Origin: JAIBJN01 sp963811635
GTDB taxonomy: Bacteria; Actinomycetota; Thermoleophilia; Gaiellales; Gaiellaceae
DNA length: 64,000 nt
Reading direction: 5' to 3'
NCBI GenBank assembly: GCA_963811635.1
Contig: CAWESB010000021.1
Coordinates: 8,374 to 72,373, forward strand
Position numbers and translations under genes: made by a program. Every line of letters starts with the position of its first letter. Position 1 is the first letter of the stretch. Positions 42,840-49,738 of the stretch are shown here, in pieces. The notes below the pieces were generated by a model. That model searched no databases and was not told the origin of the DNA. It saw only the letters and a program-made list of their open reading frames with translations.

Positions 42840-43771
42840 GCCGCCACCCCCGCGAACTCGGTGTCCCGACGGGCGGCCGGCAGCGAGGCCAGCAGCGTGT
42901 CCATGAACTCTCGCGTGGTGGCGCCGGCGCCCGACGAGACCATGTCCGGCGTGCGGACGCCGTTTCCGAGCATGTCCAGGACGCCGCGCTCGAGCGTCCG
43001 GGCGGCGCTGCGCTCGCCCAGGCCCTCGCCCAGCATGAGCGCCGCCGCGAGCAGCATGGCGCTCGGGTTGGCGACGCCTTGGCCGGCGATCTCGAGCGCC
43101 GAGCCGTGCGTGGGGCCGAACATCCCGCGGCCGTCCGGCCCGACCCGGCCCGACGCGACCATGCGCGTGTCCTGGTGGGAGAACGCGGCGGTGCTCGCCA
43201 GCGCTTCGGCGAACGGCTGCTCGCTGGCGATGACGTCGAGCTCGGACGGGCTGTGCAGGAGCCGGTGGACGACCACCTCGAAGGGCACGTGCTCGACGAG
43301 GACGCCGTCCCAGCGCTCCGAGGCGGCCGTGACAGCCGTGCTCCAGCGATGGCTCGTCCCGACCGAGGTCAGGCTCGCACGCCGGCTGAACGCCAGCCTG
43401 AACGCGCTCTCGGCCGCGAGCTCCGCTGCGTCGTCCGGGAGCGGGCTGACGATCGCCAGCTCGCTGCCGCGGGCGCACACGCGCGTGATCCGCCAGCGGA
43501 GGTCCAGCTCGGCCTTGAGCACCTCGAGCGCGGGCTCCCGCGTCGCAGCGACGAGCATCGCGTCCGCCTCGGCGCAGGCCGCTCGCGTCACCGGCGGCAG
43601 CGGGTGGCCGAAGCGACGCACGGCATCGCCCCCGAAGGGGGCGTGCACCTCGTCGACCTGGAAGCCGTGCATGCCCGAGACGGTTGCGAGCGCGCGGCTC
43701 GCCTCGGCCGTCACCTCAGGGCCGATCCCGTCTCCGGAGAGACACGCGACCGTGTAGCGCTTCTTCCTCAT
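42836..43771 (-). CDS. Degenerate isopropylmalate dehydrogenase-like protein (probable pseudoenzyme)
   Basis: LeuB-superfamily protein of 311 residues between leuA and ilvB. The fold is clear: LSGDGIGPEVTAEASRAL, FGGDAVRRFGHPLPP and MFGPTHGSALEIAGQGVANPSAMLLAAALML. The catalytic residues are not: VDKANILDTSRLWR of the intact LeuB is replaced by VGTSHRWSTA (no Asp-Lys), VDNCGLQL by VPFEVVVHRL, and FGDILSD by FAEALAS, so the Lys and the three metal Asp are lost. It stays in frame and is coupled by 4-bp overlaps on both sides, so it is maintained. A structural or regulatory role is inferred. Confidence 0.82.
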   Translation of the reverse strand: MRKKRYTVACLSGDGIGPEVTAEASRALATVSGMHGFQVDEVHAPFGGDAVRRFGHPLPPVTRAACAEADAMLVAATREPALEVLKAELDLRWRITRVCARGSELAIVSPLPDDAAELAAESAFRLAFSRRASLTSVGTSHRWSTAVTAASERWDGVLVEHVPFEVVVHRLLHSPSELDVIASEQPFAEALASTAAFSHQDTRMVASGRVGPDGRGMFGPTHGSALEIAGQGVANPSAMLLAAALMLGEGLGERSAARTLERGVLDMLGNGVRTPDMVSSGAGATTREFMDTLLASLPAARRDTEFAGVAA

Positions 43772-44913
43772 CGCACGCTCACCTCCTCGAACACGTCGCC
43801 GAGGGTCACGTGCTTCCGTGTATCGGCAAGTTGCTTAAACCGCGCGAACGCTTCGTTGACGCCGTCGCGATCGAGCTTGATTCCGGCCTGGGCGCATGCC
43901 CGGGCGAAGGCGTGCCGCCCAGAGTGCTTCCCGAGCGGGAGCGACATGACGAGTCCCAGCTCGGTGGGATCCATGATCTGGTACGTCGCCGCGTCCTTGA
44001 GCATCCCGTCCTGGTGGATGCCGGCCTCGTGGGCGAACGCGCTCGCGCCGACGATGGCCTTGTTCTTCTGCACGCGGTAGCCCGTCAGCTCTTCGACGAG
44101 CCGCGAGGCGCGCCCGATCTCGCCGACGTTGACGTCGGTGTGGGCGCCGAAGGCGCCCTGGCGGACGCGCAGGGCCATGACGACTTCTTCGAGCGCCGCG
44201 TTGCCGGCGCGCTCGCCGAGGCCGTTGATGGTTGCCTCGACCTGCGTGGCGCCGGCCTGGATGCCGGCGAGCGTGTTGGCGACGGCGAGGCCCAGGTCGT
44301 CGTGGCAGTGCACCGAGAGCTCGGCATGCTCGAGCTCCGGGCAGAGGCGGCTGACCTCGGTCAAGAAGTCCGCGTACTCGTGCGGAAGGCAGTAGCCGAC
44401 CGTGTCGGGGAGGTTGACGGTCGTCGCGCCGGCGCGGACGGCCTCGCCGCACACGCGCGCCGCGAAGGCGGGCTCGGAGCGAGTCGCGTCCTCACAGGAG
44501 AACTCGACCTCGTCCGCGAGGCTGCGGGCGTAGCCGCACGCCCAGCGGGCCTGTTCGACGACTTCCTCGGGGTCGAGGCGGAGCTTGCGCTCCATGTGAA
44601 TGGGGCTGGTGGCGAGAAAGACGTGAATGCGCGACCGCTTCGCGTCGGCAAGGGCCTCGGCGGCGGCGTCGATGTCCTCCTTGCGCGTCCGCGCAAGGGA
44701 GGCGACGGTGGGACGCTCGACTGCGGCGGCGACTGCCCTGACGCCTTCGAAGTCTCCCGGCGAGGAGACCGCGAACCCTGCCTCGACGATGTCGACTCCG
44801 AGCCGCTCGAGCTGCGTCCCGATCTCCACCTTCTCGTCCGGCGACAGCGCGATGCCCGGCGATTGCTCGCCGTCGCGCAACGTCGTGTCGAAGATCGTGA
44901 TTCTGCGGCTCAC
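43768..44913 (-). CDS. leuA: 2-isopropylmalate synthase, short form
   Basis: Claisen-type condensing enzyme that commits 2-ketoisovalerate to leucine, 381 residues. It has DTTLRDGEQSPG, the metal-binding HCHDDLGLAVANTLAGIQAGATQVEATINGLGERAGN and GKHSGRHAFA. Typical LeuA has about 510 or more residues with a C-terminal leucine-binding domain; that domain is absent, so feedback inhibition by leucine is not expected. Homocitrate or citramalate synthase activity cannot be excluded, but the operon favours leucine. AGGAGG lies 7 nt before the GTG. Confidence 0.9.
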   Translation of the reverse strand: MSRRITIFDTTLRDGEQSPGIALSPDEKVEIGTQLERLGVDIVEAGFAVSSPGDFEGVRAVAAAVERPTVASLARTRKEDIDAAAEALADAKRSRIHVFLATSPIHMERKLRLDPEEVVEQARWACGYARSLADEVEFSCEDATRSEPAFAARVCGEAVRAGATTVNLPDTVGYCLPHEYADFLTEVSRLCPELEHAELSVHCHDDLGLAVANTLAGIQAGATQVEATINGLGERAGNAALEEVVMALRVRQGAFGAHTDVNVGEIGRASRLVEELTGYRVQKNKAIVGASAFAHEAGIHQDGMLKDAATYQIMDPTELGLVMSLPLGKHSGRHAFARACAQAGIKLDRDGVNEAFARFKQLADTRKHVTLGDVFEEVSVR

Positions 44914-44920
44914 TGCTCAT

Positions 44921-44926
44921 CCTCCT
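44921..44926 (-). promoter_or_regulatory. Ribosome-binding site of leuA
   Basis: AGGAGG on the minus strand with 7 nt to the GTG at 44913. It decides against the out-of-frame ATG at 44920. Confidence 0.7.
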
Positions 44927-44996
44927 TGCCTCCGAATGGAGGCGCATTACTCCTGCGATTAGGTCGGCGTATGCGCCTGCTCGGCGCGTGAGCGTG

Positions 44997-45018
44997 TTCT
45001 CCCCCTAGAGGGGGAGAA
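44997..45018 (-). promoter_or_regulatory. Attenuator-like hairpin at the end of the leuA leader peptide
   Basis: TTCTCCCCC and its exact inverse with a 4-nt loop, a 9-bp stem that spans the last sense codons and stop of the leader ORF. A second small hairpin (GCGCC-N5-GGCGC) follows before leuA. No T-run is present, so the mechanism could be Rho-dependent or translational. Confidence 0.55.
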
Positions 45019-45103
45019 TGCCGAGAAGGATGATGACGAGGACGAGCGCGAGCGCCCGGACGGAGCCGGTGGCGCTGGGCGATGTGGGTACGTGCCTCGT
45101 CAA
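45005..45103 (-). CDS. Leu/Val/Ile-rich leader peptide of the leuA-ilv operon
   Basis: ORF of 32 codons that starts at TTG 45103. The last 17 residues are RALALVLVIILLGILPL: six or more leucines, with valines and isoleucines, just before the stop, and a hairpin over the stop codon. It lies 91 bp upstream of leuA. Branched-chain residues clustered at the end of a short ORF before a leu/ilv operon are the hallmark of ribosome-mediated attenuation. The start codon is the weak point: no ATG or GTG is in frame, though the predicted transcript would begin only a few nt upstream. A fortuitous hydrophobic ORF is the alternative. Confidence 0.6.
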   Translation of the reverse strand: MTRHVPTSPSATGSVRALALVLVIILLGILPL

Positions 45104-45113
45104 GCTGCGTTGA

Positions 45114-45143
45114 AGTGTGGTGATAGCGATGGGCGCTTGTCAA
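45114..45143 (-). promoter_or_regulatory. Promoter of the leuA-ilvBNC-hom operon
   Basis: On the minus strand, TTGACA (45143-45138), an 18-nt spacer and CACACT (45119-45114). Transcription would start about 3-5 nt before the TTG of the leader ORF. Confidence 0.5.
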
Positions 45144-45176
45144 GCCCCAATGTGGTGACGTAGCCTCGCCGACGAG

Positions 45177-46841
45177 ATGGCGGTGAGCGACACCCACTTC
45201 GACGCCGTCGTCGTCGGTTCGGGCTTCGGCGGCTCCGTTCTCGCCTACCGGCTCGCTGAAGCCGGCAAGTCCGTGTGCGTGCTCGAGCGGGGGAAGCCGT
45301 ACCCGCCGGGCTCCTTTCCGCGCGGGCCGCGGGAGTTGGCGAAGGCGTTCTGGGATCCGAGCGAGGGCCTGTACGGGATGTTCAACGTCTGGTCGTTCAA
45401 GGGCATCGGCGCTCTCGTCTCGAGCGGGCTCGGCGGCGGCTCGCTGATCTACGCGAACGTCCTCCTGCGCAAGCCCGAGCGCTGGTTCGTCCAGGAGGAC
45501 CTCGCCCACGGCGGCTACGAGCACTGGCCCGTCTCGCGCGCCGACCTCGACCCCCACTACGACCGCGCGGAGGCGATGCTGAACGGCCAGCGCTATCCGT
45601 TTGCGGACACGACCCTGAAGACGGCCGCGTTCCGTGACGTCGGGCAGAAGCTCGGCCGTGAGTTCATCCTCCCGAAGCTCGCCGTCACCTTTGCCAATGA
45701 CGGCGAGGCGCCGGCCGTCGGCGTTCCCATCAAGGAGGAGCACCCGAACCTCCACGGCGAGCCGCGCTACACCTGCCGGCTCGTCGGCGAGTGTGACATC
45801 GGGTGCAACTTCGGCTCGAAGAACACGTTGGACTACAACTACCTCTCAGCCGCGAAACGGCACGGCGCCGAGATCTGGACCCGGCGCGAGGTGCGCTCCT
45901 TCGGGCCGCGGGAGGGCGGCGGCTTTGTCGTGCGCTACGTCGAGCACGACGTCGCCGACGAGGGACGGAAGATCGACACGCGCGATCCGCACGTACGCCC
46001 GGAGCGGGAGCTGACCTGCGACCGGCTCGTTCTCTCTGCGGGCACGCTGGGCTCGACGTACCTCCTCCTGAAGTGCCGCGACGCGTTCCCGGGGCTGAGC
46101 CCGCGGCTGGGGACCCGCTTCGGCGGCAACGGCGACCTGCTCACCTTCGCGCTCGGTGCCGACCGGCCGCTGGAGCCGAGCCGCGGCCCGGTGATCACGA
46201 GCGCGCTGCACGTCCCCGACGAGCTCGACGGGGGCAAGGGGCGCGGGCTCTACGTCGAGGACGCCGGCTTTCCCGAGTTCGTCACCTGGCTCGTTCAGGG
46301 CACCCAGGGCGTGGGGGCACTCTGGCGCTTCCGGCGGGTCGCGGCGCGGCTCGTCTACGGCCTGCTCCGGCGCAAGCCCGAGATCGATCTCTCCGCGGAG
46401 GTCGCGTCGCTTCTTTCGGACACCCGGGTCGGCGTCGGCTCGCTCCCCCTCCTGGGCATGGGGCGGGACATCCCCGACGGGAACATGGCCCTCACCGACG
46501 ACGGCAAGCTGCAGGTCGACTGGGTGAAGGCCAAGTCAGGACCGTTCTTCGACGGCCTGGGCGACTTCGCCAGGGAGATCGCGGAGGCGCTCGGCGCCAA
46601 GTTCGAGCGCAATCCCACCTGGTATCTCGGCCGCCTGATCACGGTGCACCCGCTCGGCGGCTGCCCGCTCGGGCGCACTTCGGAGGAAGGCGTCGTCGAC
46701 CCGTACGGCGAGGTCTTCGGCTACCCGGGCTTCACGATCGCCGACGGTTCGGTCATGCCCGGGCCGGTGGGGCCGAACCCGTCGCTCACGATCGCGGCGC
46801 TGGCCGACCGCTTCGCCGACCGGGCGAACGGCGAGGCCTAG
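45177..46841 (+). CDS. GMC family (cholesterol oxidase-like) oxidoreductase
   Basis: FAD-dependent alcohol oxidase or dehydrogenase of 554 residues. It starts with the Rossmann motif FDAVVVGSGFGGSVLAYRLAEAGKSVCVLERG and has SSGLGGGSLIYANVLLR and a C-terminal HPLGGCPLG, then GYPGFTIADGSVMPGPVGPNPSLTIAALADRFAD. This layout matches the cholesterol-oxidase-type GMC proteins of actinobacteria. No signal peptide is seen. The substrate is unknown. TAGCCT at 45161-45166 lies 10 nt before the ATG. Confidence 0.9.
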   Translation: MAVSDTHFDAVVVGSGFGGSVLAYRLAEAGKSVCVLERGKPYPPGSFPRGPRELAKAFWDPSEGLYGMFNVWSFKGIGALVSSGLGGGSLIYANVLLRKPERWFVQEDLAHGGYEHWPVSRADLDPHYDRAEAMLNGQRYPFADTTLKTAAFRDVGQKLGREFILPKLAVTFANDGEAPAVGVPIKEEHPNLHGEPRYTCRLVGECDIGCNFGSKNTLDYNYLSAAKRHGAEIWTRREVRSFGPREGGGFVVRYVEHDVADEGRKIDTRDPHVRPERELTCDRLVLSAGTLGSTYLLLKCRDAFPGLSPRLGTRFGGNGDLLTFALGADRPLEPSRGPVITSALHVPDELDGGKGRGLYVEDAGFPEFVTWLVQGTQGVGALWRFRRVAARLVYGLLRRKPEIDLSAEVASLLSDTRVGVGSLPLLGMGRDIPDGNMALTDDGKLQVDWVKAKSGPFFDGLGDFAREIAEALGAKFERNPTWYLGRLITVHPLGGCPLGRTSEEGVVDPYGEVFGYPGFTIADGSVMPGPVGPNPSLTIAALADRFADRANGEA

Positions 46842-46860
46842 GGCCGCAGCGAGCGGGTGC

Positions 46861-46879
46861 AAGTAACAGACTGTTACTT
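46861..46879. promoter_or_regulatory. 19-bp perfect palindrome, operator-like
   Basis: AAGTAACAG-A-CTGTTACTT between the ends of two convergent genes, overlapping the stop codon of the minus-strand gene. It is AT-rich in a GC-rich setting and looks like a TetR/GntR-type operator, but no regulator gene or promoter adjoins it. It could also act as a terminator stem. Confidence 0.5.
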
Positions 46880-47069
46880 AGAGGAACCGGCGCACGAGCG
46901 CCCGGGTGCCGGCGGCGAGGAGGAGGGCGCCGAAGGCGAGCGCCATCAGGTCGCCGATCACGTGCGCCGCGTCGGGCGAGTCGGTGCGGTCCAGGATCCC
47001 GCTCACGACGATCGCCCCTCCCCAGAGGATCCCGACCGCCCCGAGGATCGTCGTGCGCACGGACCACAC
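46878..47069 (-). CDS. Small two-helix membrane protein (hypothetical)
   Basis: Protein of 63 residues with two hydrophobic segments (TTILGAVGILWGGAIVVSGIL and LMALAFGALLLAAGTRALV) and a short polar loop DRTDSPDAAHVIGD. Termini are basic, and no family is recognised. It is convergent with the GMC gene and divergent from the YdeI-like gene 53 bp away. Confidence 0.6.
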   Translation of the reverse strand: MWSVRTTILGAVGILWGGAIVVSGILDRTDSPDAAHVIGDLMALAFGALLLAAGTRALVRRFL

Positions 47070-47110
47070 ATCGGCGGCGGAATCGCCCGGCTTGAGAGTC
47101 GGATCTTCCG

Positions 47111-47116
47111 CATACT
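47111..47116 (+). promoter_or_regulatory. -10 element of the YdeI-like gene (leaderless)
   Basis: CATACT, 6 nt before the GTG at 47123. Confidence 0.45.
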
Positions 47117-47122
47117 GACGCC

Positions 47123-47710
47123 GTGGCGAAGGAGGTGGGCAAGGACGGCAAGCCGGTGCTGGCGTTCGCCTCGCAGGACGAGTGGGAGGCGTGGCTCGAC
47201 GCCGAGCACGCGACCTCGGACGGCGTCTGGGTCAAGTTCGCGAAGAAGGGCTCCGGCGTCGAGACCGTCGTCTATGCCGAGGCCCTCGAAGTCGCCCTCT
47301 GCTACGGCTGGATCGACAGCCAGGTGATGTCGCTCGACGAGCGCTTCTACCTGCAGAAGTTCACGCCGCGCCGCTCGCGGAGCAAGTGGTCGCGGATCAA
47401 CCGCGAGAAGATCGAGCAGCTCACGAACGCCGGCCGCATGAAGCCGGCCGGGCTCGAGCAGGTCGGGTTGGCGAAGGCCGACGGACGCTGGGACGCCGCC
47501 TACGCCTCGCCGTCGACTATCGAGGTCCCGGAGGACCTGCAGAAGGCGCTCGACGCCAACCCGAAGGCGGCCGAGTTCTTCGCCACGCTCTCCGGCTCGA
47601 ACCGCTACGCGATCCTCTACCAGCTGGAGGACGCGAAGAAGCCCGAAACCCGAGCACGCCGGCTGGAGAAGTTCATGGGGATGCTCGAGCGCGGCGAGAA
47701 GGTCTACTAG
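47123..47710 (+). CDS. YdeI/OmpD-associated family protein
   Basis: Protein of 195 residues of the YdeI family. Signatures are VLAFASQDEWEAWLDAEHATSDGVWVKFAKKGSG, EALEVALCYGWIDSQ, QKFTPRRSRSKWSRINREKIEQL and the C-terminal FFATLSGSNRYAILYQLEDAKKPETRARRLEKFMGML. The biochemical role is unknown. No signal peptide, so cytoplasmic. Its end overlaps the convergent methyltransferase by 4 bp. Confidence 0.9.
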   Translation: MAKEVGKDGKPVLAFASQDEWEAWLDAEHATSDGVWVKFAKKGSGVETVVYAEALEVALCYGWIDSQVMSLDERFYLQKFTPRRSRSKWSRINREKIEQLTNAGRMKPAGLEQVGLAKADGRWDAAYASPSTIEVPEDLQKALDANPKAAEFFATLSGSNRYAILYQLEDAKKPETRARRLEKFMGMLERGEKVY

Positions 47711-48489
47711 CTCGACCGCCGCGCCAGGAAGCAGAACTGCGTGCAGGAGACGAACAGCTCGCCGCGCGCGTCGAGCTCTCGCTGCTCGTCCGCCCAGGCG
47801 CCGGCCTCGGCGGCGAAGTCCTCGCTGCCGGCGAGGTAGCGCTCGATCATGGGGACGATCGCGCCCCCGAAGCTCTCGGGGTCGAGCGACGTCGTTGCGA
47901 AGACGTGGCCCTCGACCTCGACGTCCTCGAAGCCGGCCGCTCGGAGGTGAGCGGCCAGCCGCCGCGGTAGTGCCGGGTGGGTGAGGTGCCGGTCCCAGGC
48001 GTGGAGGGCGCGCCGCATCCGGTCGGGGTCGGCCGAGTGCCAGGAGACGGTGCTCCAGTCGATGTCCCAGAGGAGCACGCGGCCGCCGGGCCGCAGCGCG
48101 CGGTGGAGCTCGGCGAGCGCCGCGGGCACGTCCGCGACGTACTCGAGGACCTGGACGCAGAGGGCGGCGTCGAAGGCCTCGCTCTCGACGGGCAGCGAGG
48201 CCGCCTCACCCTCGTGGAGGGCGACGTTCTCACGCTCGCCCAGACGGCGGCCCGCCAGCGCGAGCATCTGGGGGCTCTGGTCGACGCCGACCAGCGCGCC
48301 ATCGGGCCCCACCTCGTCGACCAGCTCGGCGAGGTAGAAGCCCGGGCCGCAGCCGACGTCGAGGATCCGCTCGCCGGGCCTGGCGGAGAGCGCGGCGCGG
48401 ACCAGCTTCCGCCGGCGGACGATGTCGCGGGTGCGGTAGAGCGCTTCGAGCTCGCTGCCCAGGTCGTCGTCGAAGACGATCTGGCCCAC
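47707..48489 (-). CDS. Class I SAM-dependent methyltransferase
   Basis: Methyltransferase of 260 residues. Motif I is ERILDVGCGPGFYLAELVDEVGPDGALVGVD, followed by an acidic motif II region, FDAALCVQVLEYVADVPAALAELHRALRPGGRVLLWDIDW and a C-terminal substrate part ending QFCFLARR. It resembles the UbiE/arsenite-methyltransferase group, but no substrate is evident. It is the last gene of the metallophosphatase-flavin oxidoreductase-patatin run, 10 bp after the patatin stop. Confidence 0.9.
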   Translation of the reverse strand: MGQIVFDDDLGSELEALYRTRDIVRRRKLVRAALSARPGERILDVGCGPGFYLAELVDEVGPDGALVGVDQSPQMLALAGRRLGERENVALHEGEAASLPVESEAFDAALCVQVLEYVADVPAALAELHRALRPGGRVLLWDIDWSTVSWHSADPDRMRRALHAWDRHLTHPALPRRLAAHLRAAGFEDVEVEGHVFATTSLDPESFGGAIVPMIERYLAGSEDFAAEAGAWADEQRELDARGELFVSCTQFCFLARRSS

Positions 48490-48499
48490 CGGCCCGCCT

Positions 48500-49738
48500 C
48501 TAGGGGTTCACCCGCGGCCGGAAGAAGATCCGCGTCTTCCCGCTCTCGCGCAGCGCATTCGCGGCCCGCATCTCGTCCATCCAGTCGGGGTGCGGCACGG
48601 CCGGCTCGGGCAGGGCTCCCGGCACGATCCCTTCGCCGTGCTTGCGGAGCGCGACGTCGGTCATGAGGTAGCCGTGGTTCTCGAGCACGCCCATCTCCCC
48701 GGGCGAGAAGACGTCGAGGTCGATGCGGATCGGGGCGATGAAGTCGTGGATCAGCCGGTGCGAGTAGGCGGTCGGCGGAGGGTCGAGCTCGTAGCTCTCG
48801 GGGCGTGAGGCGATGCCCCAGTAGGCGCCTTTCAGCTCCTCTCTGATGAAGCTGGAGACGAGCCAGCGCTTGCGCACCTCGGTCGCCTGCTCGAGCAGGA
48901 TCACGCCCTGGCGGAGCGCGCCCCAGAGCCAGCCGACGTCGGGGTCCGGCTTGAAGGACGGCGCCGCATCGGAGACGAGCACGGTCTCGTGGTCGCGCCA
49001 CACGGGCTCGAGCCCGAGGTTGTCGAACATGCCGCCGTCGGAGAGGTCGATCTCGGTGACGAGGCGGTCGCGGTCGGGCTCGGCGTAGGAACCGCCCGTG
49101 AGCGCGGTCGGCGCCTGCTTCGCGCGGACGACGCTGAAGGCGCCCGGGACGCAGGAGGAAGCCGCCACCGCCTGCGCCAGCGTCCAGGTCCCGAGCTCGC
49201 CGTAACCCGCGGACGAGCTCCCGATCCGGCGGAGGCCCGTGTCGAAGACCCACTGGTCGCGGAAGCGCATGTCGCTGGCAAGGAAGACGAAGCGCGGCGT
49301 CTCCGGGAGGTCGGCGAGGCGACCGGGCGCCGGGCCCTCGGCGTAGGCGGCGGCGAGCGCCTCGCTCTGCGCGCCGGGGACGAGCCAGTTGCTCGGCTTC
49401 AGCCGGGCCAGCGCGGCGCCGGTGCGGACATCCTTCCCGGCGAACGCTCGCATCGGCTCGGCCACGCCCTCGTCGAATCCGTCGACCGGCTTGCCGGGCT
49501 CCCGGTTCGCGCCGGCCATGAACGTGGCCAGCTGCGACGCCATGATGCTCCCGCCCGAGACCGACGTGAAGGTGTCGATGGACGCGAGCAGGCCCAGCTC
49601 GTTCAGGCGCCGGAGCGCGCCGAGGTGGAAGAGGGCCGCGCGGTAGCCGCCGCCCGACATGCAGAAGGCGGTGCCCTTGCGCTTCTCCTTCTCGTCCGGG
49701 AGGTACGAGGAGATGCCGTGTTGCGTCGCGTCGCTCAT
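48500..49738 (-). CDS. Patatin-like phospholipase family protein
   Basis: Predicted serine-Asp lipid acyl hydrolase of 412 residues. The oxyanion segment is AFCMSGGGYRAALFHLGALRRLNEL, the nucleophile elbow is TFTSVSGGSIMASQLA (S-x-S-x-G, first Gly replaced by Ser), and the catalytic Asp is in LSDGGMFDNLGLEP. There is no signal peptide. The ATG overlaps the stop of the flavin oxidoreductase upstream. With the neighbouring oxidoreductases it may degrade a lipid or sterol ester; this is inference. Confidence 0.9.
   Translation of the reverse strand: MSDATQHGISSYLPDEKEKRKGTAFCMSGGGYRAALFHLGALRRLNELGLLASIDTFTSVSGGSIMASQLATFMAGANREPGKPVDGFDEGVAEPMRAFAGKDVRTGAALARLKPSNWLVPGAQSEALAAAYAEGPAPGRLADLPETPRFVFLASDMRFRDQWVFDTGLRRIGSSSAGYGELGTWTLAQAVAASSCVPGAFSVVRAKQAPTALTGGSYAEPDRDRLVTEIDLSDGGMFDNLGLEPVWRDHETVLVSDAAPSFKPDPDVGWLWGALRQGVILLEQATEVRKRWLVSSFIREELKGAYWGIASRPESYELDPPPTAYSHRLIHDFIAPIRIDLDVFSPGEMGVLENHGYLMTDVALRKHGEGIVPGALPEPAVPHPDWMDEMRAANALRESGKTRIFFRPRVNP

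Noticed and set aside
48500..49738. A secreted phospholipase toxin
   Set aside because: The patatin-like protein has no signal peptide or secretion signature and sits in a metabolic operon.
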